The notes under the pieces were generated by a model, which was given only the letters and a program-made list of their open reading frames with translations, made no database searches and was not told the DNA's origin. A DNA stretch of 64,000 bases from Balanoglossus misakiensis (taxonomy: Eukaryota > Hemichordata), in assembly GCA_040954595.2 (NCBI GenBank), contig CM082593.2, forward strand, positions 3,038,001 through 3,102,000, written 5' to 3'. Shown here piece by piece: positions 50,601 through 64,000 of the stretch. The first letter of the stretch is position 1, and each line of letters starts with the position of its first letter. The position numbers and the translations under genes are program-made.

Positions 50601-53600
50601 CAGACGCAAATTTTTGGAACAGATGAAGGAGGCATTAGAGGCCTATCAACCTTCCCAGGTTAAAGCTACCACGCTCAGACCAATCCTTAGGCACCAGAAA
50701 ATCGAAAGGTCACTGCAGCGATGTCTTTCTGCCTCCTCTGTTTATTTTGTGCAATTTCAAAGTGGCTGATGATCAGCCAGCCAGATCTCAAAAGAGATGG
50801 AATTCTCCCAGGGATGCAGTTCCCCTGGCAACCAATGCAGCACTATGGAGCCATTTTAATGAGAGAAATCCGGGGCTGATTTTTCCTTTAAGCGTCTTTT
50901 AGAAAAATAGCATGAACGCAGTAACTTGGATCTTAAATTTGATTTGAGGTGTAATGATATGACCATATATTGTAGAAAAATGATGTAGATGGCCCAGCAA
51001 ATAAGATCTTAACATTTGCATATTAAGTAATAACCTTATTTTGTTATTTCTGCTGGTTTGGGGTTTCTATATTTATAGCAGTGCCACAGCATTGCAAATA
51101 CAGCGTTCTGAATAATATTGCCAGTGTGCTGAAAACTGAAAGTCCTTCGATGGGGTATTAACATTTCCATGTCATGTTAATCTTGTATGTGAAAAATATT
51201 GCCGGACCCCTGTAGTTTGAGTTCATTACTTTATCAAATAAGTCAGGGTATAGCTATAGCTTTATCTGATCTGCAGAGGTTTATCTGATTCCACAATTTT
51301 CAACTTGGATTTTTTTTCTTTATAACTCCACCACCTGTTCAGTCTTTGTAAGTAAACCCAAATGGACATACCGCGGGGTTCGGATGTAAATGGCACATAT
51401 CAATGTGACATACGAGCCTAATAGAATGCCAGAGGTCAGAGAAGAGTTAAAATACATTTCAACTTGAGACAGGATGGAAAGTTTCGAACGGGACAGAGTT
51501 GTAATCAGAATAATAGTATGTGCCACTTGTGGCAGATGTCAACAGTTGGAGGCAGGACACTTACTACTACGGTCACAGGGGTCACAGCACAGCGCTTGTT
51601 ATAGGTTGAGAAATAACTGGATGAAGGACAGGTTTCTTAGTGTCACCAGTGGCTCAGAATAGTCTTCTTACAACTGTCACAGGAATGATATGCATTTATT
51701 TAATATAATTATTTGTCCCTTCAGATGTAGTAGTCCAGTGGTAATATACACAGCAACCCATGACAATAGGCCCACTGCCTCCAACACATGGACCTAAAAA
51801 AGGAAATTCTATTTTTGCTAACTGCTAAGGTTCCTGTATGTTGACATGGAAATATCCACTTTCCCTTTTTAATACAAAAAAATTTGATGCCCTGTCGGAA
51901 CATTTTTAGAAGTGATATAATACTCACTATTAGTGGTTTGTTATTAATTAAGGTCACACAGTGTATATTTACCCAGGTCAGATATAAAGTAGGGTGCGTT
52001 TGTTTGCGATTTAGTCTCTCTAATTAATGCACCGTTGCCATGGATACGGAAATCAATCAGACACAGAGCAAACAGGAGGAAATCTGAGAAAGGCGATATA
52101 AATGATGAAGTAATGTGCTCTGAAGCTGGTGTCCGTGCCCATAGTGTTCAAATTGTAAACCCACAAGACCTCAACGGGATTAAGAAAACACTGCTAGCTG
52201 AGTACTTAATCAGACTGTCAGAATACATTCAGTTTTTCAGACTGTCTGCCAATGCAACATCTGCAAATGGAGAGAGAATATGAAGAGAATACTCGATCTT
52301 TGCGACTGTTTAAGCATATTTGGATTGAACAGGGGTGTGATGTGACATTTGAAAAATTGTTGTGTCTGTCAAAGTAATGGCAGGACTTTGCAGACAGGGT
52401 GTACAATTGTCACATTTTCAGCAAAAGGCGGCCGTTTTGATGAGAAGTAAAGCACTAAAGAGTTTTTCAATCCACCCACTTCTGAAATACACGGTTGAAA
52501 ACAGTGACAAGCTGTGGCAACCCTCTGCAAATGTCAGAGGATGCCTGATTTACTTATTTATTTTTTCGACTCGGATTTATATCAAATTCATAGCAACGGG
52601 ACGTTGTAAGTGCGTGTGTTGTGTCATGGAGGCTGCCATGATCGGAGGACCCATGCCAACCCGAGAGTGCAAGTTGTGGAGGATGCTTTATTTGATGTGA
52701 ATTACTCGAACATTTTGTGAAGGAGCTGAAAAACGTGGTACTTTGGCGAGAGCGCTATAGCGCATTAAAGGTCTAAACCACTTGTGCCAGTTTTACTTGT
52801 GTGAGTGTACGAGATGAACAAGCGCTGAGTAGTTCGGGCAGAAACGCGAATGGCGAGTATAGATTTGATAGAGCAGAGAGGGGGAAAATGAGAGTAATCG
52901 AAAGAAGCAGAGTGCAAATGACAGGGTAGGGTCTGTTCATGGTGAACGTGATAGCTTCGACTAGGTGGTTGGTGTAGAAGTTGATTCATCTCATGATCAA
53001 CTTAAGAATACACACACCTGTTTGATCGTAACATGAACTGTTGCATACTGTTAGCCATCCCTACTTATAAATGAATTGATAAATTGTAAATACCCACTCT
53101 TTCCCCTACATACACTTGGCTTGCAAGTCCACAATTGCAATGAAATTGTTGATTCCTGTCCAGTCTATTTTAATAATGAAACCTCCTCCCCCAGTTCAGT
53201 TAGTTTCAGATCTCGGAAACTTGTGGTGACAGTTTCTGTATTATCAAAAAACAGGAACTCGTGATCCCAGAAGGTTGCCCTGATAAGTACAGCAGGACAG
53301 TGAACTTCCTAGAAAATTTATATCCTGCTTGAATTTTATCTCTCTTACATTGGACATCTACAGAAAAATGCCAGATTTTAATCTCTGAGGCTCTGAAATT
53401 GTTGGCGAGTGCTTTCAGTTCTCTTGGGATTTCTGCCATTTTAAGTCGTTGCCATGGCGGTTGCCATTTTCATAAAATTAAACCTTATCCTCGGAGTTTG
53501 ATTACTGCCATTTAAGATGCCACTACAAAATCATCAGCCAGAAGTGGAATCCAAGGGCAGGAAGGATTGCATTTAAGCGTCTTCTTGGCACCTGATTGTG

Positions 53601-56600
53601 TAGTTGTACAGTCCGGGCAGGAGTTCCTTAATCCAACACGGCAACCTTGTAACATTGACAATTATTGGGGGGAAAATGAGAAATCATGGAATGCCTGTTT
53701 TATAACATCGTGTAAAAAGTAAACCTTTGTGTTAGTAACATATGGTCAGGAAATAGCCTTATGGTCCTTCTGAAATACCTCACGAGTTAATTTGTGTTGA
53801 AGTGAACAGATGGTTCAAAGCAGTGGAATGAGGGTTAAATTGGATGTGAGAGTTTTCACTGAGATGAATTCCAGCTTGGATATTGAAATAGTGAGATATT
53901 GAGAACTGTTTACTCAACAGGTGTGTGGGGGACATGATGGGTGGTTCTTGTTAATGGTTTTGAAGACGTTCAAAAGGTTATCAGAGGACACTGTACTAGC
54001 AATTGAGACATCTAGCAAATTAGAGGTGCACATATTGATCGGCCATATTGCTGAGATATTCAGTTGATGTGATACTAGAGGGTTTCAGTTGTCGTGTCGC
54101 GTGGGCTTAAATGTTTACAGCCGTCTCGTGTCGGTTTTCTCCAAATGGCATCTTTTACCGCAAGAGCAGAATTAACTCGCCACCAGTTGTGTCGTTTTTT
54201 ATTGAAACAGGAAAGAGTGCTGCGATCCCTTGTTTGTTCAGAGGCCGCCGTGCGATTGAACATGCTCCACTCGCCGGTGAGAACAGCTCTTGAGTTGAGG
54301 GGGAAAAAGGTTAGCATCTGATGCACTGATGCTCTTCAAGTCTTGTGGGAATGGCTAACAATTCCACCGGGAGCATTCGTCATCACGCTGCATAAGGTCA
54401 TACATGTATGAAAAGGGTGTGTGTACAATTGGTATGAGAAAAAACTTAAAACTTAGCGAGGGAGGGGGGCTACTTTCCATTTCTGAGTGCCTAACACCAT
54501 CTATGCCAGCCATGCTCCATATATTCAGACATACACACTGTCGTTTAAAAAAATCAACTTGTAGTTGTACCAGTCATACTGAGCTTGAAGTCAACTAAGT
54601 TATCTGGGATCCTGTCCAGTGCCTTGGACACACTGGCCATGAGCAAAAGGGAAGGAATATGTTCTGCAGATGTGTACTACAAAAAGATGGCTCCCCACTT
54701 TCATCAGAGAAGAATCACCACTTGAATTAATAAAAGTCTCAGCACAAATCAATTATGCAGATTTTTCTAATGTTTCATGGCGGGATAATGCAAACACGAC
54801 GCGTGGACTTGTTTGAACGTGCTAAACTCAGTTGACATTTAGAAGAACACAGTTCTGGCGGTTTAATTTCATTAGATTAATATATGTTGTCAAATTAATC
54901 TATCGATGGTTATTGTGCACACATGTTTGATGGGAATTGTATTGAGGTGAGTGTAATTGGAGATCAGTCTGAATGAGTCTGTCTTCATATGTAGGTCACT
55001 GGGTTTTAGGATAAAATAGGAAGTAAAGAGGCATTTTCGCGGGGCAATATTGACAGGATGATATTGGTGATGCAAATATTTAAGTCCATAGACTCAGTGT
55101 AAACTAATATTTGACAACCATACATTATGTGGTTTCTTAAAAGCATAATGATAAAATTTAAATTGATTGCCTGTTGGGGCTGCATAATTTAAGAGCTTCA
55201 GTGAACCTTTCCTCTCTTTGACAGATTCCAATGTCATCTCAAGATCAATTGTTAAGTTGTGTGATAGCCACAGTACTAGAAGGAAGTTTGGTATTTTGAA
55301 TGTTCTGTTTCGATTCAGCGTTTTTTGAAAAGAAGTTCTGTAAAGCTGTCCCTTTGAGTTGACAAAGCGTACAATGTTTATTGCAGTCGCAGAGGTGGTC
55401 ATTTTATACTCGTTGTATAAAGGTACTGGTGCATTATGGGTAGGATTTAATCTCCAATAAAATGTTATGGCAGCACTTTTAGGAATACACGACACTGTTA
55501 CATTAAGTGGGCAGTGTGTTTATCTCAGTCAGCCAAGATTCCTGGAAATGACTACAGAGTACACTTTAAGAACAGAGAAATAAATTGAAAACTGCAATGA
55601 CCCTTTTAAACTTCTGGACCTGGAGGCAGTGCAGGAATCAAAGAAAGTACAGAGAAACGTCAGTTCTCCTTCAACAGCTGAAAGCCAAATTCGTACGTTT
55701 TTGGAGGCAGCCATCTTTCATCTCCCAGGTGGCTTTCCTTTGATACACAACGGACTGCTTCCTTAGATGATAAAATGGTAATGCCTGCAGTAAAGTAGGA
55801 ATGTAATGTTACAACACGTATTTCCCTGAGTTGTACAAGGATGCGACAGAAGAATACACTGATGTTTTACCTGATTTGTAGTCAAGTGTGATGGAAGGAT
55901 AGCAGAATCAGAACACTGTCGCCAAGCAAAGTTTGCAGATGGAAAAAATCAATATAGCAGCAAGTTTAAGTTATTTTGTAATGTCGAACGTCAAAAATCT
56001 GGAAATGTGTGCTGGGTGTTTTTTAATATCAGGGATGCATAATTGGAGAGGAGATTGTCAAGCTTAAAATAGCCACATGGAAGCTGTATTCAAATGCGAA
56101 AAGTACCCTGTCAATAAAAATTATCATAGCAAAAACTCACCTGTCTGCTTTGCAAAGATAGGATGCCTTTCACAAGTAGAAATCAACAGGGATTTTTATC
56201 TTACAGGATTTATTTCACCACATGCACACCTGCTTCTACTTACATCTGATTGTAAGTTTTTCAAAAGTCTTGTCCTGAGCGTTTTTCAGTCTGCCATGCA
56301 TGATGCATGTCTAGTATGACCCTGCCCTACATTGTGGATGTCCCGTACTAGTTTATACGAGGTCGTATTAGAAATGGCCAAAGGGCCTTTTCACTGACGT
56401 GTATCCGTTCTAATGTTGATCAGAAATTAATGTAGAGAGAGCTCTATTACGTGGATGGGTTTCATTCTAATGTGTTTGCAAAACACCAACTGATAAATCA
56501 TGGGTATAGTATACAAGCTCAAGTTCTGTGACATCTAGTGGATATCAGTTTAATGATTAACCATCAAATATCAAGAGACTACAAAATATTGTGAATGATT

Positions 56601-59600
56601 TCACTGAACATGCTACACCTGTAACTGTATCAAGAAGTTGTGGTTAAGTTGTAGTAGGCCTGTTATCACAGTGTTCAGTAGTTATATTTATCCTGCCCAG
56701 AAGGTAATAGACACTAATGTTAACAACATGGGCTGTAAAGCACACAATAATATGTCCAGCATTCTGGGGTCCGAACATGTCAGCCAATTTCCTTCGACTC
56801 TATCTCTCACTCTGAAAGATTTATGAGGTTTTGACTTTTAATACAGAGCTTGTTAGAGTGCCAGTCATGGGGAAAACATGTCGTACTAATGCATCACATC
56901 AAGTGAACTGTAGCCAACATTGTATTGAATCGTAACTTTGCGTATTTTATATGCGACAGGTACCACAGCGAGTTCCAGCTTTAATTTCTGATGATGAGAG
57001 CTTTATTTTAGTCACTGAAAGAATTCACCAAGAGTCAAGCTCCTCATTTGCATATTTGTGACATCGGAAACATGGCCGTGCGAAGTATGGACAGACAGTT
57101 AAATGTGGTAACGATAATGCTTAGTAATGTTGTGAAATTCTCTTAGTCATGTGAGATCCTCTTAAAGTATATGCCGCAGTAAAACTCCCAGCAAAGGGAA
57201 GTAAGGCTGTACATTTTCTTTGATGCTTTTTTCACAAAAGGATCACATGATGCTTTGAAAAGGCAATTAGAAAATCCCAGCAAAGTGAGCAAATGGATCA
57301 GTCTGTTAGGTACCTGTACCACAACTGTTGTGTCCCTCAGAAGAAACCATCAATAAATTCTACACAGATATTTTAAAAAGCTGACGAAGACTTGTTACAA
57401 AAATCTTATCTCTCATGATTACAAGCGAAAAATTGCAAACAAATTCGTCTTGATTCACCCATCTTGATTTTCCAAAGGTGTAGAGCTGCCCACCTGGGTA
57501 TTATGATACAAAAAATGTAATTTCTCGAAGGTTAAACTAACAATGGCTAGTCATGCTTTCACAAAGCAGCAGCACTTAGCCATCAAAAAGAAGCAATTTG
57601 ATGTATCATCGAAGCCAGTGTGTAAATGTTCTATACTGTGTAGAAAGGTAGCTCCAAGATATTTACCTGGGCAATTACCAGTCACAATTCCCTTTGCAGT
57701 CAGGCAAGCATAAGGTAGATAAAGATGATGACGTACATTGCATCTATAAATAGGCTTCTCCTACGTCTGCTTGCCTATCTTTGGACATAACCATCAGGTA
57801 ATTTTCAGCATAACATCTCTGCCTGTGCTGTTGTTCACCATCTGAACTTTTCGAGGAAACCTTAAAATAGCAATTACTGGGTATTTTGGCTCAGGTTTCA
57901 CCGTGGCTTAATAAATCATATCGGTGCACCTCCAATTTTTCTTCCCGTCTTTCATACATAAAGTAATAATTCAAACTGTTATCCAAGCAATTGCGTGGTT
58001 CCAATCTGTCATAGATATGGTACATGTCCCCTGGCAAGTGTGTTAATTTGTACAGGATGTTCTTCTGTACACTTGCGTCACAATGTACACTGGTGAGAAT
58101 GAGGCAATGCTTTTGAAAAGAAAATGGAAACTCCATGAAAATCTGTACTATGAAAAATGCATAGTGCTGTTTGTAATAATATGTATAGAGCAGCAGTGTT
58201 TGAAACGTGCAGGATGTGACGGCTATTGATGTTAAAATGTGTGGGTTGTGTTGGCTATTGATCGAGCATTTGTTTACAAATTGGTGGAAACTGCATACAG
58301 CCTCACATATTGCCTCTGACAGAGCAAATGTTATTGCTCGTTAATGAGTGTATGTTTTTGCTGGCATTTTTGCAAACAACCTTTAGCAGCGTATAGCAAC
58401 CAACAGTTGATGGTTAATCATAACATTGGAGAGCATCTTAACATGGTGAAGTCTCATTCGACGTAGCCCCACAAATTTGAGTTCTTTAATAAAGGTTATA
58501 TTTTAGTTTTTCTGTGAAACAGATTGAAGTACGTGTCTGAGTGCCTTCAGTCATAATCACTCATACTGTGCCACCAAAATAAAACCAGCGTTGTTGGAAT
58601 AGTCATTAAAACATACCATGTTCATTTCCCGCTCTATGATTGGTCAAATCAGTGTACGTCATTTTTATGCTGATGCACGCAAAGAGCTCATTATCAGTGG
58701 ACCCGGTTTCTGAACTGTTACTCGGGCAGGTAACAGAAATGGCAGATGTGAAGGCCGATGTCGCCAGTATTGATGACAGCATAATTTCACAAAACAATCC
58801 TGTGATGATTATTATTAACACGCCGTTTTAAAGGAAAGTGAAATTTCCCAGCTCTTTTGTGATGTACCTATTGACAGCTCAGAAATATCAATACTGCCAA
58901 AGTATAAAGCCTTATTGACAATTAAGTGTATCTAGCATAATTACTGGCTTCGCAGTAGTGGTATTGATTTTCTCTCCGAATGCCAGGAGATGTGACTGTT
59001 GTCATCAGTCATGAACCAGAATGCCGTCTGGACAGTAAACCACAAACCCTCCAGATCTGCATCATTTAAAGGGACATTAGGTGTAACTTTTGGCTTTACT
59101 TTTGGCGTTTTTGTTTTGTGTATCTAGTGCTGATTCTTGTTCATGTTCCTGAAACATGGTGATATGTCCACCCTTTAGCTTACAAACACAACATATATAT
59201 GCAAAATTTGAATTCAAGTCCAGGCTAAAATTCATTTGTCAATAATAACAATGGGCATTACACACACATAGCCTATCTTAACAGGCAGATTACTGCGTTA
59301 GTCCTCTTTTTATTATGGTCAACTGAGGATAATGTTTGTATTTATATACAGCTATAACTCCACTCAGGAACAGTGGGAAAGCCATATATAAAGCAGTGAT
59401 TGAAAGCAATTTTACTTTTCCGTAGCAAGAGAGAAGTATCTTGTATTGATTTTGTTGTGATTCTGTTAAGTAATTAAGGTCCTATTCTCATAAATGACTT
59501 CATTGATTTTTGGAAAGTTGATTTTCACCCGCAATATGGTTGGTGGTGCAAAATTAGATTACAATGGGTGTGGGGGTTTTGGCCAAAGCCAATTTAGTCC

Positions 59601-61378
59601 CTGTCCTTGTGAACTTTCTCTTGATCATGAGAATTATTCAAAGCAAGTGTCTTTTTTGAATAACTGCCTGAGCGCTCGCGGCCTTGCCTGAATTTCCCTG
59701 CCAGTGTCAACAAGAAATGTATCTCTATGCTTTGCATGTGCCCAAAAGAAATGATCGGAGTTGGTGCGGGCAACTGGCATGCTGTAAGTGACGACTAGTT
59801 TTTGTTCCTTTTTTCCCCTCACGAACAAAGTGCTGTAACAGAATGGTGGCTCTGATTGCTTTAATGTATAGAAGCCAACGGACTTCCACCAATCAGCATC
59901 ATTCTTTTATATTCGCTACTAAATGTGTGAGGTGGCTGTTTTAACCAACTTTCGATAATTACAGTACATTCAGCTCAGATGTAAAGTTGACCTGTATGCT
60001 TTCTGAAGTACGGTAAATCTGTCATTGCCACAAATAAAATTTTAGGTTTATGCTGGCTGTCATCTATAAATAAAACATCAGTAGTCAGTTGGTTGACCTG
60101 TATTCCCACAAGATATATTATTTTTCTTCTGAAAACCTTAGCTCATCATCACTTCAACAGACATTTCAATAAACAGTGATGAAACATTTGATTGGATCAA
60201 TATTTTTGGCAGTGTTTCAAATTCTCAAGTTCCATTGTAAACTAATGCCATTTAATTCCCTGCAGACCAGCCAGTCTGAAAATTTGAGGAGTAGAGAAAT
60301 TGTTTGCATGATAGATGTTATATTCTTCAGGTCAAATGTAACAATAATGGAGACAGATGAGACTGAAGGCAGTGTGCTATTTTCAGTCGGCAAAATAGTT
60401 ATGCTTTTTTTATGGCAGGGTCATTGTCCCTGTGCCTATATCTAAGAGGTTGGTCTGTACATTGATAGAATCAGTTCATATTGATTTTCTTTTGTTTTGA
60501 AAATAATGAACAGTGTGTACATTAAGACATGAAAACACTGATGTGTGTTAGTATAATCATTAAATATTACATTTTACTTTCATATTACATTCACACATTA
60601 TTACTGTACACATTTTGATATCGGGTGACTTGATATTTTCAGCTTTTAGGCCGAATACTGTAAATATTCGATCACTTCACAGGACCAGCTTTAAATTGAG
60701 TCAAATTTGTCTGTTGGACCACCCAGAGCAAAAAAAATCAAATGGTGGGACCTTGACGCCTGGAAGAAAGCAGATTTCAGAATCATGTAGCTGACAAAAA
60801 CGAGACACATGCCCTACCAAATTGCAGGGTCTCCTCGCATCCTCATGGCCGAATTAGCTTGATTTTGATTTCTGTGCAAGCTAGCTTAGATGTCATTAAC
60901 GCTCTGGTGACTCAGCCCAACAAGTTCCCCCCTGAACGCGGCAATCAATCACAGTTTAAGCAGAGTTGAGTTCAGATTTATTTATGCCACAAATCAATGT
61001 CTCCTTCCACTAGCTGGTTCCACTGATGAGCAAGTACTTTACATGTCAGTACCCTTTCAATCTCATTATAGTCGAATTCTCACCAAAATTCCTGCATAAA
61101 GTACACCTTTCCCACCACATTTGATTGGTTTTAGGGGTGCCAACTACATCAAATTTGCCTGCTAGAGGCAGGTGCAGTCATTTTTTACTTGGGCAGGTGG
61201 AATACTGGCACAAATTTCAGCAACCATTCTAGAAGCTTAGGCTTTCTTGTGAAGTAAGCTTTTTCAATGTCAAACTGTCCTTGAGGATTACAAAATGTGA
61301 AAAGCTGATCACGTGTAACTTATGATTTTAAATTATATATTAAACATCGTTTATGAATATCACTGTAATGTTACCTAT

Positions 61379-61389
61379 GGGGGGGGGGG
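61379..61389. repeat. Homopolymer G run (11 bases)
   Basis: Eleven consecutive G in CaMKII intron 3, a likely site of length error or G-quadruplex formation. Confidence 0.85.
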
Positions 61390-63192
61390 TATTTAGCTAT
61401 TAAAGCTATCTATATATTTTGGTGTATTTTGGTCTATATTTGTCAATATAATTCTCACATATAAGTGAGCTGACATTTGCATTACATTACTTATAACACA
61501 GTGGTAACATTCGTCATTTTAGCATTTTGAAATATTCCAATTTGAAAAATGTCGACATGGAACCTTTTTCTAGATTGCTCTTATATTGCAGTAATTTGTT
61601 CATAAGCACGCTGTCATGAAAATTAGAATTCCATCTTTGAAAAAATACTCAGCCAGGATGACATAAATGAAAGAGACATATAGAGAGAGGTGTCACAGTA
61701 CAAAGAGTGCTTGAGTCGTGAAATATCATTAGTGAGTGCATGGATTTCATTTCACGATTTTGCAGTCGGCGATGAATAGTGAAAATCAAGCAGACGTGAT
61801 CTCGCCGTGCCCTCGTTGCCGCAGAGTGTAGATTGTACTTTCAACAGATCCATTATAAAAGCGGTCGGCAAAAGGCGGAAAAAAAATTGCTTGTGCTCTG
61901 AATATGTCAATAGTGTCTGTCAAGAATTGGTTTAGCCAGGAGACGGCGATATGCTTTGGAAAGATTTCCTGCATTCAATATGCAATCAGTCCAGTCGAAT
62001 AAAGGCTAATCAAATATTAGACTTCGGCAGATCTTAACGTAATTGTATTGCTTTTTTTTATCATTGTCTGCAAAAAGAATCTCATTTTGGTAATAACGTA
62101 GATTGAGATACGCGACACATCAGTTTTTGACTGACATGGGGATTAAAACATGACGATGAAAATTGCATTTCCCAAGTAATGAGTCAGTGTTTCAATTTGT
62201 TAAAAGCACTAAATTTGCATTTCGAATGCGTACTGTATGCAATTGCAAAGTTATCATGACACTTGATCTGTAGAAACTGTTCTTCATGTGACTGTAGACA
62301 TCGACAGGGAAGGTTTTGCTCTCCACACGGTCTCCGTGACAAATAATTGCTGCAGTGCTCAAAGTGGTTTTCAAATAGACAGCGATGTCACCCAAATGGG
62401 CTTGGAAATGGACATGCTTGTCTTGGAAAGAGTATTAAAGATAAGAATGAACCAATCGCAGAGCTCGGTCACTGGTGGTTGCCATGGTGTTAACAAAGGG
62501 ATTGTATTCGAACTATAAGGGGATGGGGGATCTGTTCTGTAACTTGCAGTCAGGTGCAACAGCAGAATTCATCTGTGTCAAATGTATACCTCTCCCCCGG
62601 ACTTGCACTGACCTCTGCCTACATTGGCGGCAAAACCAATATGGCCGACTTAAGGTTGTAATCCTGTGTTGGGCAACAAAGATAAGAATCGTTGTAGCCA
62701 TTAATCTTTCAAGAGACGATACCTGCCAATACAGCAAGGTAGAAAAGATCTCTTCGGCTGATTACCGGTGTCTGTTTGTTCTCACTGAAATGCCAAATGT
62801 GATGTGTCTGCTTGATGGCTGTGATGTTTCGATATTTGATGGCTCTGATGTTTCGGCTAAAGCCACCATTCTTATCAGCCTGCAGTAGTTGACACAGTGA
62901 GTTTGCGCATGACTTCAGAAAGACAAATACAAGAACAGGGGGGCAGGTACAGCAAGGGATTTGAACTCTTACTTGAAGCTATTAGCTGAGGTTTTTAGTG
63001 CAAGTCCATCCAATTACTTTACCTAAAATTTACAAATATGGAATATTCAAAATGGCCGCCACATTACATGGTGTATCTGCAGAAAGGATTAATACATTAA
63101 ATACAGTTTTTTTTGTTCAAACATGTTAAAAATGTCAAACAAGAAAAGCAAAGACGCTTATGGTTTTCTTATCTCTTTCTCTTTCTTCGCAG

Positions 63193-63247
63193 TTCGTCTC
63201 CATGATAGCATCGCAGAAGAAGGTTTCCACTATCTAGTCTTTGATTT
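63193..63247 (+). CDS. CAMK2: CaMKII kinase, coding exon 4
   Basis: The 55-base exon encodes VRLHDSIAEEGFHYLVFDL, following directly in frame (phase 1 in, phase 2 out) from exon 3, which ends in KHPNI. It has a CTTCGCAG acceptor and a GTAAGT donor. The segment covers the strand and hinge approach of the kinase N-lobe, residues about 74-91. The next exon would begin with the remainder of the leucine codon and the VTGGELFEDI region; it lies outside this window. Confidence 0.95.
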
Positions 63248-64000
63248 GTAAGTAACATTTTTAATCAACAAAATATTGTGTCAGTGTCAATATCATGTCT
63301 CAAGATTTAGGGTTCAATGAAAGTTCAAACTAAGCAAATATTCCCTCAGAAGATGAATGTCAACTGTGGAAGAAATGTTTAAAGATGGTTTAGGATTATA
63401 ACTGAATGCCCAGCTGAACAAATTAACTCTGAATAATTTATTAGTCGTAATAATATTAAAAACTGTTTGCATAGCAGGAGAAATTTGTAAATTCAAGGTT
63501 GGTGACCCCTATTTGTAAATTATGAGTGGTGTTGCTGTCAATGCTTTCGTAGAATAAGCAATTCTTTTTTTTCTTTTGACCTGTTCTGTGTTGAAATTCA
63601 GCTGGGAAGATGGGATTGATATGGGAAAGTAGACTGGGAATTAAATTTGCCTTTTAAAACACGACATACAAATGTTACCTACACCTGATCATAGGCTTGA
63701 TAAAATGGGTTTTGCAGCAAAGTAATAAAATTGAAACCAAAGTACAAAAAATTGTCAGCACACAACAACTGGCTCCACAGAAATGGCCCAACCTCAAGGG
63801 AATTTATCGACGTGCATGAGAGTGAACAAGAAATATGATCAGAAAGACTTTGGCTGCGGATGAAAAACGAGACAGAGCCTGTTATTTCCCTTAAAAAAAC
63901 TAATTATTCTCTTAAGCAACCCATAAATTTTTGTCAAATCTGATAGCAACACGACATATCGTTTGATTTCCATGATTTTCATCGTATATCAAGCAATTGC
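63248..64000 (+). other. Start of CaMKII intron 4
   Basis: AT-rich sequence after a GTAAGT donor, running to the window edge. No further CaMKII exon and no other feature is seen. Confidence 0.85.

Larger units (their letters stand above)
36707..63192 (+). other. CaMKII intron 3, 26.5 kb
   Basis: The intron runs from a GTAGGA donor to a TTCTTCGCAG acceptor. It holds a tRNA-derived SINE (37698-38004), an ACAT array (44319-45073), a foldback element (45503-45687), a CAGA repeat (about 46123-46155), an imperfect tandem duplication (47587-47698) and an 11-base G run (61379-61389). The longest open frames (62475-62888 plus, 40872-41288 plus, 55094-55495 minus) have no recognisable domain and no splice or start evidence. 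I find no nested gene. Confidence 0.85.

Noticed and set aside
55094-55495. 133-codon open frame, minus strand, in CaMKII intron 3
   Set aside because: No recognised motif and AT-rich composition like the flanks; probably chance.
62941-63000. tRNA-like T-loop on the minus strand (AGTTCAAATCCC)
   Set aside because: No acceptor stem, anticodon arm or A box at proper spacing could be found.

Overview
This window is animal genomic DNA: intron-rich genes with GT-AG splice sites, AT-rich long introns, many tetranucleotide microsatellites, a tRNA-derived SINE and a foldback element. The gene families (UNC5 netrin receptor, A7/A11-type annexin, CaMKII) are bilaterian. The long introns, and exon boundaries that match vertebrate orthologues closely as far as I can recall, suggest a marine invertebrate, perhaps a non-vertebrate deuterostome such as a hemichordate or cephalochordate, or a lophotrochozoan. 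The sequence alone does not fix the species.

Layout: (1) 1-13,107, no recognisable exon, most likely the long first intron and upstream region of UNC5. (2) 13,108-24,208 (+), 14 exons of a UNC5 netrin receptor, complete from Ig1 to the death domain; only the signal-peptide exon is missing. A long 3' UTR may run to about 27,265. (3) 28,796-30,106 (+), a compact five-exon gene for a 143-residue protein that is only a CaMKII association (hub) domain. (4) 30,816-34,247 (-), a 13-coding-exon annexin of the A7/A11 type with a Pro/Gly/Tyr-rich tail and four annexin repeats, plus an inferred 5' non-coding exon near 34,842. (5) 35,638 to beyond 64,000 (+), the first four coding exons of a full CaMKII kinase. 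Its third intron is 26.5 kb and holds a SINE, a roughly 755-bp ACAT array and a 185-bp foldback element, but no gene I can recognise.

The most interesting signal is the stand-alone CaMKII hub gene about 5.5 kb upstream of, and on the same strand as, the real CaMKII gene. Its hub begins at the same residue and splice phase as the CaMKII linker-hub junction, so it looks like an old partial duplication. Because the hub drives CaMKII oligomerisation, its product could co-assemble with the kinase next door; that is inference. A second signal is linkage: UNC5, annexin A7/A11 and CaMKII lie together here, and UNC5B, ANXA7, ANXA11 and CAMK2G all lie on human 10q22 (from memory), suggesting an ancestral linkage group. 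Annexin and CaMKII are head-to-head, with a microsatellite cluster between them; the hub gene and annexin are tail-to-tail.
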